DNA of 64,000 nucleotides, taken from contig OX638316.1 of the NCBI GenBank assembly GCA_951812525.1, positions 2,908,506 through 2,972,505 on the forward strand, in the 5' to 3' direction. A program made the translations under genes and the position numbers. The DNA is from an uncultured Poribacteria bacterium (lineage in GTDB: Bacteria; Poribacteria; WGA-4E; WGA-3G). The notes under the pieces were generated by a model, which saw only the letters and a list, made by a program, of their open reading frames with translations, had not been told where the DNA came from and did not search any database. This document shows positions 42,422-51,478 of the stretch, one piece after another. The first letter of the stretch is position 1. Each line of letters begins with the position of its first letter.

Positions 42422-44131
42422 ATGGACGCAATTAAAGCAGAAGTTTACGATATTCTAAAAAATGCAATCCATGCGGCTATCGCCGCTGGTGACCTCTCTA
42501 TAACCGAAGTGCCGGATATCCCCTTTTCACCAACGAAAACCCCTGAGCATGGTGATATTGCTACTCCAATTGCATTAGGGCTTGCAAAACAGGCACGGAA
42601 GCCTCCGCGCGACATCGCAAAAATAATTAAAGATCGTATTGATCTTGAGTCCCACCCAACCATCCATGAAGTTGACATCGCTGGTCCAGGTTTTATAAAC
42701 ATATATCTCTCGGACGAATGGCTCTACGATACCCTCCGAACAATCGCATCGACGCAATCCGAATATGGCACCTGCGACAAGGGAGCAGGAAAACAACTAC
42801 AAATTGAGTTTGTCAGTGCCAACCCGACGGGACCGATTAACATTGTAAGCGGACGCGCCGCAGCCGTTGGGGACACCCTCGTCAATATTCTGAATGCCAT
42901 AGGCTACAAGGCAATCCGTGAGTACTACGTCAATGATGCCGGTGGTCAGGTTGACAGGCTCGGTGAATCGATTGATGTCCGTTATCGACAAGCACTCGGC
43001 GAAGAAGGTTTGGAAATTCCAGAAGGCGGATATCAGGGGGAATATCTTCGGGAATACGCTGAGGCTATTGCTGAAACGGAGGGGGATACATATCTTCAAC
43101 TTGAGACAAATGAGCGGGTTGGGCACTTCCGAGATAAAGGCGTTGCCCACATCTTAGCACAACAAAAAACTGCTTTAGAACGCTTTGGCGTTAATTTCGA
43201 TGTCTGGTCGAGTGAAAAAGCGATTCGGGATAGTGGGAAGCCGGAGGAAATCATCGGATTGTTCCAAGAAAAGGAATACCTTTATGAAGCCGAAGGCGCG
43301 ACATGGTTTCGGATGACAGATTTTGGCGATGATAAAGATTGTGTGGTCATTCGGAGCAGCGGCGAATATACCTACTTTGTTCCTGATGCCGCTTATCACC
43401 GCGATAAATATGACCGAGGTTTTACGACAGTCATTGATCTGTTGGGACCCGATCATCAAGGGCATATTACACGACTCAAAAACTTAGTCAAAGCACTCGG
43501 TATACCCGATGATTGGCTCGAAATTTCTATCATTCAACAGGTGAATCTTGTGGATGCAGAAGGCAATCGATTGGATATGTCGAAAAGGCGCGGGCAGTTC
43601 TTTACACTTGACGCACTCATTGATGAACTTGCAGAAACGGTCGGTGAACAATTCGCAGTGGATGTTGCCCGCTATTTCTTCCTCATGCGTGCCAACAATA
43701 CGCACCTTGATTTCAATATGGAATTGGCGGTCACCCATGCCAGCGAAAATCCTGTCTTTTACATCCAATATGCGCATGCCCGGTGCTGTAGCATTTTCGA
43801 GCAGGGAAATGAACAGGGCATCGCACCCAAACCGATTGAGGCGGTCTCGCTTAAACTACTGACTGAACCGATAGAGTATGAACTGATTCGGAAATTAGCC
43901 GAATACCCGTCAGTCGTGCTTCTGAGCGCAGAGGCACGCGAGGCACACCGAATTCCGCACTATCTACATGAACTCGCCGGAATTTTTCACCCATACTACA
44001 ACCAACACCGAGTCCTTGATTCGTCAGATATGGAAAAAACACACGCACGTCTTATTCTCATACAAAGCGTGCAAACGGTGTTGAAAAATGGATTGACACT
44101 GTTAGGCATCTCCGCCCCTACATCCATGTAA
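42422..44131 (+). CDS. argS: Arginyl-tRNA synthetase with altered HIGH motif
   Basis: Charges tRNA-Arg. The 569-residue protein has the N-terminal additional domain (about 1-110), then SANPTGPINIVSGRAAAVGD (132-151) where the class I HIGH sequence is replaced by NIVS; REYYVNDAGGQ is the following family signature; FVPDAAYHRDKYDRGF and IDLLGPDHQGHI come next; LDMSKRRGQF is the KMSKS-type loop; and the C-terminal anticodon domain ends at 569 with a typical DALR-type helix set (YLHELAGIFHPYYNQHRVL). Length is normal. Own promoter. The HIGH change is seen in the sequence; whether it is common in this lineage I cannot check. Confidence 0.93.
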   Translation: MDAIKAEVYDILKNAIHAAIAAGDLSITEVPDIPFSPTKTPEHGDIATPIALGLAKQARKPPRDIAKIIKDRIDLESHPTIHEVDIAGPGFINIYLSDEWLYDTLRTIASTQSEYGTCDKGAGKQLQIEFVSANPTGPINIVSGRAAAVGDTLVNILNAIGYKAIREYYVNDAGGQVDRLGESIDVRYRQALGEEGLEIPEGGYQGEYLREYAEAIAETEGDTYLQLETNERVGHFRDKGVAHILAQQKTALERFGVNFDVWSSEKAIRDSGKPEEIIGLFQEKEYLYEAEGATWFRMTDFGDDKDCVVIRSSGEYTYFVPDAAYHRDKYDRGFTTVIDLLGPDHQGHITRLKNLVKALGIPDDWLEISIIQQVNLVDAEGNRLDMSKRRGQFFTLDALIDELAETVGEQFAVDVARYFFLMRANNTHLDFNMELAVTHASENPVFYIQYAHARCCSIFEQGNEQGIAPKPIEAVSLKLLTEPIEYELIRKLAEYPSVVLLSAEAREAHRIPHYLHELAGIFHPYYNQHRVLDSSDMEKTHARLILIQSVQTVLKNGLTLLGISAPTSM

Positions 44132-44149
44132 AGGGGTATCAATCCGAGA

Positions 44150-44164
44150 GCGGTCTGAGACCGC
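44150..44164. repeat. Short perfect palindrome between argS and the aminotransferase
   Basis: GCGGTCTGAGACCGC, arms of 7 with one central base; an outer GGTAT/ATACC pair encloses it. Similar palindromes at 51088-51106 and 51377-51398. Confidence 0.6.
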
Positions 44165-44189
44165 AATACCGCGGACGGTAGGAAAAAGT

Positions 44190-45530
44190 ATGACGATAGA
44201 TTATAGAAAAACAGATAAGGCGCACGTGTGGCATCCGCTATTTCAGCATCAACGCCTTGAAGAGACATCGTTAGTTGTTTTTGAGTCGGCACACGGGACA
44301 ACGCTTGTAGATTCAGAGGGACGCGAATACTTAGATGCTTATTCGGCGTTGTGGAATGTCAATGTTGGTTATGGACGGCAGGAGATAGCAGATGCCGTTT
44401 ACGCACAGATACAACAGTTGCCTTACTATCCACACTCACAGATTAACGTTCCTGCCACTGTATTAGCGGAGCAACTCACTGCGTGCCTTCCAGGTGATCT
44501 GAACCATGTCTACTTTTGTAACAGCGGTTCGGAGGCGAATGAAACCGCCATCAAAATGGCAAGACAGTATGGCAGGCAGACCTATCCCGGCGAAAATCGC
44601 TATAAAATCATCAGTCGCTATCGCGGGTATCATGGGTTCACGTATGGTGCACTATCGGCGACAGGGCAGGCGCGAAGAAGGAAAGCATTTGAACCGCTTG
44701 TCCCGGGGTTCCTACATGCCCATCCACCTTATTGCCACCGATGTCCGATTGGATTAGAATATCCGTCTTGTGGTACTGAATGTGCTGATGAGATTGAACG
44801 GATGATTCGCTGGGAAGGACCCGAAACTGTAATCGCTGTTATTGCCGAACCTATCATCGGTGGTGGCGGTGTGATTGTGCCACCAGACGAATATTTCCCA
44901 AGACTAAGACAAATCTGTGATGACTACGGATTACTCCTCATCCTTGATGAGGTGATTACTGGATTTGGTCGGACCGGAAAGATGTTTGCCTGCGAACATT
45001 GGGACGTACAACCTGACATCATCACCTTAGCCAAGGGACTGACAAGTGGTTATATCCCGCTCGGTGCCTGTGTCGCTTCAGCCGAAGTTTTTGATGCCTT
45101 CCTCGGCGAGTCCGATGAAAATAAAGAGTTCGCCCAAGTTTGTACCTATGGTGGACACCCTGTAGCATGCGCTGCCGGGATCGCGAATCTGGAAATTATC
45201 CAAAAGGAACGGCTCTGGGAAAATGCGGAAAAGGTCGGTGCTTATCTGCTTACGAAGTTAGAAGCCTTGACCACATTACCTATTGTTGGCGATGTCCGCG
45301 GTAAAGGGTTAATGATTGCTGTAGAACTCGTCCAAGCCGACGGTTCACATCTCGAAACAGCGAAGACTAATCAAATTGTAGGACAGTTGCGAGAGAACGG
45401 TATTATCGTCGGGAAGATTGGTCACGCTATCGAAGAACCAGAAAATATTATATACATCGCGCCTCCACTTATTCTAACCGAAGCGGAGGCGGATAGAATC
45501 TTTGAGACGCTACAACAAGTACTTGTCTAA
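44190..45530 (+). CDS. Class III PLP-dependent aminotransferase
   Basis: Moves an amino group from an omega-amino acid or amine to a keto acid using pyridoxal phosphate. 446 residues. HVWHPLFQHQRLEE opens the protein as in omega-aminotransferases; FCNSGSEANETAIKMARQY is the phosphate-binding segment; YHGFTYGALSATG, ILDEVITGFGRTGKMFACEH (cofactor aspartate) and ITLAKGLTSGYIPLGA (Schiff-base lysine) follow. Between 185 and 200 HAHPPYCHRCPIGLEYPSCG holds several cysteines, which could bind a metal. The gene overlaps the end of the convergent mtnP gene by 21 bases. Substrate not deducible. Confidence 0.9.
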   Translation: MTIDYRKTDKAHVWHPLFQHQRLEETSLVVFESAHGTTLVDSEGREYLDAYSALWNVNVGYGRQEIADAVYAQIQQLPYYPHSQINVPATVLAEQLTACLPGDLNHVYFCNSGSEANETAIKMARQYGRQTYPGENRYKIISRYRGYHGFTYGALSATGQARRRKAFEPLVPGFLHAHPPYCHRCPIGLEYPSCGTECADEIERMIRWEGPETVIAVIAEPIIGGGGVIVPPDEYFPRLRQICDDYGLLLILDEVITGFGRTGKMFACEHWDVQPDIITLAKGLTSGYIPLGACVASAEVFDAFLGESDENKEFAQVCTYGGHPVACAAGIANLEIIQKERLWENAEKVGAYLLTKLEALTTLPIVGDVRGKGLMIAVELVQADGSHLETAKTNQIVGQLRENGIIVGKIGHAIEEPENIIYIAPPLILTEAEADRIFETLQQVLV

Positions 45531-46367
45531 CAGGAGTTTTAGCTGATGTCGCTTCGCAGGGGGTATCTTGTCCGGGTTGGTAGCGAGGGCATATTGAAGG
45601 GCAGTTGAGCAAGCGCAGCTGCGTTCTCCCGCTGGGATTTTGGCGACAGTGCTTCTCACGGTCTTTTTAGATGCCTCTACATTGGCATGGACGTTATCAA
45701 GAATCATCTCGGTAGTAACGTGATCGTGTTCGGGGTGCCAACAGTCATAATCGGTAGAGCATGCAAGGACAGCATAGCAAATTTCTGCCTCACGCGCTAA
45801 TTTGGCTTCCTGTGCCGCTGTCATTCCGATAATGTCGAAGCCAAGGTGTCGGTAGACATTGGATTCGGCTTGCGTTGAAAACGCCGGTCCCTCCATACAG
45901 ATATAGGTGCCGCCGTTATGAACAGTTGTGCCGACCTCGGTTGCTGCGGTGTATAAATGATCGCTTAGGATTGAACAGAAAGGATGTGCAAGGCTAATAT
46001 GTGCGGTAATGCCATCACCAAAAAAGGTTGATTCTCGGTGCTTGGTGTGATCATAGAGTTGATTCGGTACGACGAAATGGCGAGGTTCGATTTCCTGTTT
46101 TAAGCTTCCGACAGCACTGACGGCAATAAGCCATTCTACGCCTAACGATTTTAGGGCATAAATATTAGCGCGGACGTTAATTTCAGAAGGGAGAATCCGG
46201 TGACCAACACCGTGTCGAGGTAAAAACACAACGGGCTTTCCATCAAGGTTGCCCATAATAAGAGCATCGCTGGGTTTGCCAAACGGGGTTTCGATCTCGA
46301 TTTCTTCGATATCTGTTAAGCCTTCCATCTGGTAAAAGCCGCTGCCGCCTATAATTCCGATACGCAT
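45510..46367 (-). CDS. mtnP: S-methyl-5'-thioadenosine phosphorylase
   Basis: Cleaves methylthioadenosine from polyamine synthesis with phosphate to adenine and methylthioribose phosphate. 285 residues. IGIIGGSGFYQMEGL starts the nucleoside phosphorylase fold, LPRHGVGHRILPSEIN binds phosphate, NGGTYICMEGPAFSTQAES and IGMTAAQEAKLAREAEICYA are the MTAP/PNP family-2 signatures, the latter reading MTAAQE rather than the usual MTNxPE, and DYDCWHPEHDHVT contains the base-recognition aspartate. Start ATG 46367 follows GAAAGGACAAAAA. Single gene, convergent with the aminotransferase. Confidence 0.9.
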   Translation of the reverse strand: MRIGIIGGSGFYQMEGLTDIEEIEIETPFGKPSDALIMGNLDGKPVVFLPRHGVGHRILPSEINVRANIYALKSLGVEWLIAVSAVGSLKQEIEPRHFVVPNQLYDHTKHRESTFFGDGITAHISLAHPFCSILSDHLYTAATEVGTTVHNGGTYICMEGPAFSTQAESNVYRHLGFDIIGMTAAQEAKLAREAEICYAVLACSTDYDCWHPEHDHVTTEMILDNVHANVEASKKTVRSTVAKIPAGERSCACSTALQYALATNPDKIPPAKRHQLKLLLDKYLL

Positions 46368-46528
46368 TTTTTGTCCTTTCGTGGGATGATAATGAAAAGA
46401 GCCTTGTTATAATGAGGGTTCACTTTATGAAATCGCTTTGTCTGTTTGACGAAGGTTGTATTAATTTTCGACGGAGGAACGTCCGGATTAAACGGGTCTT
46501 CAGTCGTTAACAAAAGTTGTAATTCAAT

Positions 46529-47350
46529 ATGGCACTGTTACAATGTGGTAATTTAACACTTGAAGGAAAATCCAGTTCCGCCGTCGCTACTTACATACGG
46601 GTGAAAGAGCTTGACTTGGTTTTCGATTTAGGTAGATGTCCAATGAATTTCATTGGCATCGGTAACGTCTTTATTTCGCATTTTCACCTGGATCATTACT
46701 TTGGACTGCCCATCTATATCAGCCAACGCTGGCTTTCTGGTATACCCCCTGGTAATGTCTATGTTCCATCACAAGGGTCTAAACAACTTATACAGATTCT
46801 TGATAGGATTTCGACGTTAGATACAGGTCGAAGTTGGGCATACCAAATCAATCCCGTCCGAGTAGGAGATACCATCCCGTTTCGACAGAATCTGGTTGCC
46901 CATATTTTGCCCGGTAACCATAGCGTTCCCGCCGTTTCTTATCTAATTTGTGAAGTTCGCAAGAAACTGAAACCGAAGTTTCAGCATCTGGCAGGGCGTG
47001 ACATCGCTGAATTAAGACGTTCAGGCGTCGAGGTGACGAGGGAGGTGCAATTACCCTTAGTCGCATATCTTGGAGATACGCGGAGCATTCCGCTTGATGC
47101 GCATCCGTTGCTCAAACAGTGCAAGGTGCTGATTTGCGAATGCACATTTATCCTACCTGAACATCGGTCCCGCGCAAAGAGAACGATGCACTTACACCTT
47201 GAGATGTTACCCTCAATGTTAGCCGACATTGAGAGCGAACACATTGTACTGACGCATTTCTCCCGTCGCTATACCCCGGAACTCATCCGCCAAAAAGTGT
47301 TTAACTACTTACCTTCGGAAGACCGCTCCCGGATCCAACTCTTTCTTTAA
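46529..47350 (+). CDS. RNase Z-like metallo-beta-lactamase-fold hydrolase
   Basis: 273 residues. VFISHFHLDHYFGLP contains the HxHxDH zinc motif, GNHSVPAVSYLI and LVAYLGDTRSI supply the further histidine and aspartate ligands, and LTHFSRRYTPE the last histidine, in the order of the RNase Z/ElaC family that trims tRNA 3' ends. The exosite arm seen in tRNA-cutting enzymes appears shortened, so another phosphodiesterase role is possible. Start ATG 46529 has only a weak ribosome site. Downstream lie two tandem palindromic repeats. Confidence 0.75.
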   Translation: MALLQCGNLTLEGKSSSAVATYIRVKELDLVFDLGRCPMNFIGIGNVFISHFHLDHYFGLPIYISQRWLSGIPPGNVYVPSQGSKQLIQILDRISTLDTGRSWAYQINPVRVGDTIPFRQNLVAHILPGNHSVPAVSYLICEVRKKLKPKFQHLAGRDIAELRRSGVEVTREVQLPLVAYLGDTRSIPLDAHPLLKQCKVLICECTFILPEHRSRAKRTMHLHLEMLPSMLADIESEHIVLTHFSRRYTPELIRQKVFNYLPSEDRSRIQLFL

Positions 47351-47357
47351 TACTGCT

Positions 47358-47459
47358 GGTATGTTGTACCACAAACTGTTAATTTGTGGCGCGCTCAGTA
47401 AAACTCAAAGGTATGTTGTACCACAAACTATTAGTTTGTGCGCGCTCAGTAAAACTCAG
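47358..47459 (+). repeat. Two tandem 50-52-base units of the dispersed palindromic repeat
   Basis: Unit 1 (47358-47409) and unit 2 (47410-47459) both read GGTATGTTGTACCACAAACT, then a loop, TTTGTG and CGCGCTCAGTAAAACTCA. The ACAAACT/AGTTTGT hairpin is the one found at 4264-4280. Confidence 0.85.
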
Positions 47460-47514
47460 AAGTATCGCAAACTGGACAATTCCTTTTTGTTGCACTCACG
47501 GTATACGACTGTTT

Positions 47515-48309
47515 CTAACGACGAGAACGCTTGATTTTGCCCCACGTCGTTGTTAGCTTATTCAATGCTTCAACGGCGAGTCCCTGCGTCGCGAGTTTTT
47601 CAATCTCATCTTCGGACAACGCTCGATCAAAGATCATCACCTCGTCAATGATACCTTTGAAATAACGATTGCCGCCGCAACAGTCAACCCATCCGATATT
47701 CAATGGTCCGATCGGCTGTTCAACATGTGGAATATCGTTGATGCCTTTGGTCAAACCGTCAGCATCGCTATAGATGTAAAGTATTGCGTGCTTTGGTTCA
47801 ATCGTCATCGCGGCGAGTGCCCATTCTTCCATCGGAATCTCTGGTCCGCCATCCCATCGCCATGTCTCAGCGGAATTATTGTTCCAGACGTAGTGGAGGA
47901 GATCATTATCGCCGAATATCAACTCCGTAGCAGTCGGTGTACGTGACCCAACGATACCTGCCCACGCAGAGGCTTTCCAACCGTTAATCCATGCGGCATA
48001 GGTCGTTGTTTCAGTGTTAAATTTGTATTTAGGCATCTGAATTTTCTGTGAACCGCCATCCAATTCAACACCTTTGCCGACGCGTGCGTTCACCCATGAT
48101 GGACCTCCAACCACCTCCCCGTCTTGGTTGCCAATGCTGTCGGTGGCGTCACCATCGAGTGGCCAATAGTTGATGAGTCCGTCCTTGAGGTCGGCAGCAC
48201 TCGGAACACTGAATAATATAACGAGGCAAAGCGAAATGAATATATAGCGGAAAGTAGATTCAACGCAACATTCAGTTGGCGTTCTGATACCAAACATTTT
48301 CGTAAACAT
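47515..48309 (-). CDS. Secreted LamG/concanavalin-like domain protein
   Basis: ATG 48309, preceded by TAAGGGGATCGCT, gives 264 residues. The hydrophobic stretch TFRYIFISLCLVILFSVPSAA is a signal peptide with a rather long basic N-region. A single LamG-type jelly-roll follows: LINYWPLDGDATDSIGNQDG, GVELDGGSQKIQMP, TTTYAAWINGW, WALAAMTIEPKHAILYIYSD, FKGIIDEVMIFDRALSEDEI. It ends in LTTTWGKIKRSRR, the same short basic ending as the broken LamG gene at 14854, perhaps a cleaved or anchoring tail. Such domains bind sugars or proteins; ligand unknown. Confidence 0.8.
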   Translation of the reverse strand: MFTKMFGIRTPTECCVESTFRYIFISLCLVILFSVPSAADLKDGLINYWPLDGDATDSIGNQDGEVVGGPSWVNARVGKGVELDGGSQKIQMPKYKFNTETTTYAAWINGWKASAWAGIVGSRTPTATELIFGDNDLLHYVWNNNSAETWRWDGGPEIPMEEWALAAMTIEPKHAILYIYSDADGLTKGINDIPHVEQPIGPLNIGWVDCCGGNRYFKGIIDEVMIFDRALSEDEIEKLATQGLAVEALNKLTTTWGKIKRSRR

Positions 48310-48416
48310 AGCGATCCCCTTACCTGCGGCTGCAGATTTCAATGTGGTTCTAAGCGTTTGATATGGGAGTGTGTTTGTAGGACGAAGTGGATTGCCTTCA
48401 TGAGCAGTGTCTACTA

Positions 48417-49292
48417 TTAGTCGTTTTCTTCCGAACTTTCCAATTTTTCAAGCTGTTGTTCTAAATTGCGAAGTTCGTAATCAGACTTATCGTATGGTTG
48501 TGAAGCGTTTTCTGCGTACCATTCTCTGTATCCACCGACGCGTCGGGAATGAAAGTCTTGGAAGACATTCGGGAAGCGTTCAACGAGAATCTCAGCGATC
48601 TGCGAGAAGACGAGACGGATTTCTTCTTCGGCATGTCTTGAAGTCCTCAGTGGAATTAAATGGCGCGCTGTACGAAGGTTCATCGAAAAGACAATGCAAG
48701 TTGCAAGTCCGATAGGAGCGATCCTTCTAAACGCAGAGGTTAACTTCTTCTTGATAGCAAAGCTTTTGCGTTCGTCGATTTGATAAATTTTTGCCAATTT
48801 CTCTTGCACGGATTCGAGATATTCAACTGCCTCCTTGATAAGAGCAACACCTTCACTGTCCGCATTGTCTTCATCTTTCAGGACTTGTGGAATCCAGAAG
48901 TCAATATCCACCAATCGCACGAAGCGGAGGCTCTCTTGACTGAATGCGGTCCCTACTCGATGTCTAACGAGTTCGTGAGTAAACACGCGGGACACATTGT
49001 AAATTAGGAATGAAACCGACGTATGTTCAAGAACACTGCCATGTCCGGTGCTAATGATATTTCCAATATACTCTTTTGTATCGCTGCGTGTTCGCGTAAC
49101 GTTCGGATTCAATCCGGGTTGCCAACTCCGATAACAGGCTTTGCCAGCCGCCATAATCAAAGATTCGCCATCAGATTCAGCGGAGTGTGGGTCATATTCG
49201 GTTGCTCCAATTGAATCGAGGTAGGATTGGAGTTGCTCGAAATCCATCTTTGTCTCGGCGATGATTTCAACCTGTGGGGTTACTTCTTTCAT
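48417..49292 (-). CDS. thyX: Flavin-dependent thymidylate synthase
   Basis: Makes dTMP from dUMP using methylene-tetrahydrofolate and FAD. In the 291-residue protein, RHRVGTAFSQESLRFV is the RHR(x)nS nucleotide/FAD-binding motif; EHTSVSFLIYNVSRVFTHEL precedes it as in ThyX; LRTARHLIPLRTSRHAEEEIR near the end contributes the second FAD/dUMP-binding block. Residues 20-70 form an extended N-terminus. ATG 49292. Single gene on the minus strand. The presence of thyX implies the organism may lack thyA, which is not in this window. Confidence 0.92.
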   Translation of the reverse strand: MKEVTPQVEIIAETKMDFEQLQSYLDSIGATEYDPHSAESDGESLIMAAGKACYRSWQPGLNPNVTRTRSDTKEYIGNIISTGHGSVLEHTSVSFLIYNVSRVFTHELVRHRVGTAFSQESLRFVRLVDIDFWIPQVLKDEDNADSEGVALIKEAVEYLESVQEKLAKIYQIDERKSFAIKKKLTSAFRRIAPIGLATCIVFSMNLRTARHLIPLRTSRHAEEEIRLVFSQIAEILVERFPNVFQDFHSRRVGGYREWYAENASQPYDKSDYELRNLEQQLEKLESSEEND

Positions 49293-49485
49293 ATCTCATA
49301 TCTCTAAATTGGTTCATACAGCAACGTATCAATTTGATTATCTGTGAATCTCGGTGAAGCCCTGAAATCTGTCTTGTAACACAAGTCGGAAAACAGAGAC
49401 ATAGCCGATGCCTGCTTGTTAAAATGGCATAGGGAAACCAAAGCACGAGGGCATGGTTTCCCTAGACATTCCAGTGAGCCTTGAA

Positions 49486-50883
49486 TTAGCTTCCCATACC
49501 GGGGTGGGAGCTTGCATCCTGATCGGATGTTCCCGCTTCTTGTTCCTCGTAGAACTTGTATCCATCTTCATCTTGGTCAAGTTCGTACTGACGAACAATC
49601 TGCTCTGCTTCGCGAAGGTAAGGGGTATCTCCCTTTGTAATGCTCATATAGGCTTTGAAACCTTCATAAGCAGCTCCGAATTCACGGATAGAGCGATAGC
49701 AGACTGCCTGTTGGTAAACGGCTTCGTTCCGCCACACAGATTCTGGAGCGTTATCAAACAGATTCTGATAAGCTTGAATCGCGCGTTCATAGTCACCATT
49801 TTGCTGGTAGAGCGAACCAACCCGGAACAATGCATCAGCGGCGGCGAATTTTTTATGCGAGAGGTCTCTTGCTAAAGTGGTGTAGGCGTCAATAGCGAGT
49901 GGATAGTTGCGGAGTTTTTCCCAGTTACCCGCAATCTGTTGGAAATTTTGAACGACCTGATCGCTATATCCCATCACCCACATATCAGCAGGCGTAATTT
50001 TCCGACCTGTCTTTTGGTATTCAACCGCTTTCTTATTTCGAAACTTATCAATTTCATCCTTCAGGAAACTGATCTCGGTCAGAACTTCTGCTGTCTGCTT
50101 CAGGAGTGTTCCAGCTTGTGAGGCTTCGTAAGAATCTGGGAATTTCTCTGCAACTGCTACATAAGCGGGCCAGCCACCTTTATAATCATGAAGCGTGTAA
50201 AAGTAGACGTTACCGATCTGGAATTGGGCTTGTGCTGCTTTGGGGTGCTCAGGGAATTCTTCGACCATTCGCTCATAGTTACGGATGGATTCAGTATAAT
50301 TCTCTAAGCTTTCGTATGCACGCGCGACTTCATAGATCGCGTCTGCAGCAATATTAAAGGTCTCGTCTGTCGGCGCACTATCATAAATAGCTTTATAGTT
50401 TTGGTATTCAGCACGCTTTGTCTTGATGACATCTCGGTTCTTGCGGATATTCGCTGTGCCACTTTTTGCCTCGTTGGCATAATATCCGGTGGGATCTAGG
50501 GCGACAATTTCTTGATAATGCTCAACTGCTTTATCCCAATCATAGCGACGTTTATAGATTTTAGCGATTTGATAATGTGCACGCTGGGCATATTTCCCTT
50601 TCGTGTCGCGTTCAATTACCTCTGTGTAGAGCGACATAGCTTTATCATAAAGATCCCGCTGCCTTGCACGATTCTGCTCCGTCTTTTCGGGATCGTCGTC
50701 GCGCACTGCTATCGCTGCTGCTTGGTCGAATGCGGTATCGGCGTTCTGCAGTTTCGCACCGAGGGGGACGACGCTGCTGAGACCTGTGCACCCGATAGTT
50801 GTCACTGCCAGAAATACGAAAGCAAGAACGAGAAGATAGGCTCGACCTGTTCGGAGATCGAACCCGTATGTGAAACGGTTCAT
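49486..50883 (-). CDS. TPR-repeat lipoprotein, BamD/YbgF-like layout
   Basis: 465 residues. The signal AYLLVLAFVFLAVTTIGCTG has a lipobox (TIGC). At least six tetratricopeptide units follow, such as AQRAHYQIAKIYKRRYDWDKAVEHYQEIVALDP, VARAYESLENYTESIRNYERMVEEFPEHPKA (each shown in part), ADALFRVGSLYQQNGDYERAIQAYQ and RNEAVYQQAVCYRSIREFG. The tail is acidic. It probably sits in the periplasm at a membrane and holds a multiprotein assembly; nothing nearby names the partner. A perfect promoter on the minus strand drives it. In evidence this is fold-level, not functional. Confidence 0.8.
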   Translation of the reverse strand: MNRFTYGFDLRTGRAYLLVLAFVFLAVTTIGCTGLSSVVPLGAKLQNADTAFDQAAAIAVRDDDPEKTEQNRARQRDLYDKAMSLYTEVIERDTKGKYAQRAHYQIAKIYKRRYDWDKAVEHYQEIVALDPTGYYANEAKSGTANIRKNRDVIKTKRAEYQNYKAIYDSAPTDETFNIAADAIYEVARAYESLENYTESIRNYERMVEEFPEHPKAAQAQFQIGNVYFYTLHDYKGGWPAYVAVAEKFPDSYEASQAGTLLKQTAEVLTEISFLKDEIDKFRNKKAVEYQKTGRKITPADMWVMGYSDQVVQNFQQIAGNWEKLRNYPLAIDAYTTLARDLSHKKFAAADALFRVGSLYQQNGDYERAIQAYQNLFDNAPESVWRNEAVYQQAVCYRSIREFGAAYEGFKAYMSITKGDTPYLREAEQIVRQYELDQDEDGYKFYEEQEAGTSDQDASSHPGMGS

Positions 50884-50973
50884 GGTGAGTCCTCCTTAGG
50901 AAAATAGAAATACGCCGGCGTATTTTCAGCCAGAAAAGTCTAATTGGCCGGCATTCCGTTCATCGTTCCTAAC

Positions 50974-51001
50974 ATTATACTAAATTTACAAAAAATGTCA
51001 A
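50974..51001 (-). promoter_or_regulatory. Consensus promoter for the TPR lipoprotein gene
   Basis: On the minus strand TTGACA (50996-51001), 16-base spacer, TATAAT (50974-50979), 91 bases before the ATG at 50883. Confidence 0.85.
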
Positions 51002-51087
51002 CATTTTTTTAATTTTTTACTCGAATCGACGTTTGGACGTGTTTGTGTCGAAGAATTTGGAACACGAATGCTACTATAAACTTGTAG

Positions 51088-51106
51088 GTGCGGTTTGAAA
51101 CCGTAC
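51088..51106. repeat. Short palindrome in a long intergenic gap
   Basis: GTGCGGTTTGAAACCGTAC: nine pairs (one G-T) around one base. The 595-base gap 50884-51478 holds this, the palindrome at 51377-51398 and a promoter on the minus strand, but no gene. Confidence 0.6.
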
Positions 51107-51376
51107 AGTTGTATTGGATAATTTAATACACGGATGATGGATGTCTGTTATCAGTTTTCGGTTGTCCAGTATAAATTTTTTTACAAAATCGGATATATAA
51201 AGGCACAAAGATTGCGCCTATGGGAAAACTGAATAGCTTCAGAGAGAAACAGGAAAGACTTGACAAACATCTGCAAATATGTAAAAATTGAACTTACGCA
51301 AAGCGGTTGAGACTCCAATCGCGGTATCACTGTTAATATAAACTTGGAATGTGATAGGGCATTCAGTTTTCCTGTA

Positions 51377-51398
51377 GGAGCGATCTCCTGATCGCGAC
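51377..51398. repeat. Short palindrome upstream of the dehydrogenase gene
   Basis: GCGATC (51380-51385), TCCT, GATCGC (51390-51395), inside GTAGGAGCGATCTCCTGATC. AGGA/TCCT gives an alternative pairing. Confidence 0.55.
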
Positions 51399-51478
51399 TT
51401 TCCTAACCAAAAAGGTTAAAAATTTGAAAACTAAACAACCTTTGAAATGTGAAGATTAGACATATTAGGGAGGCAAAC

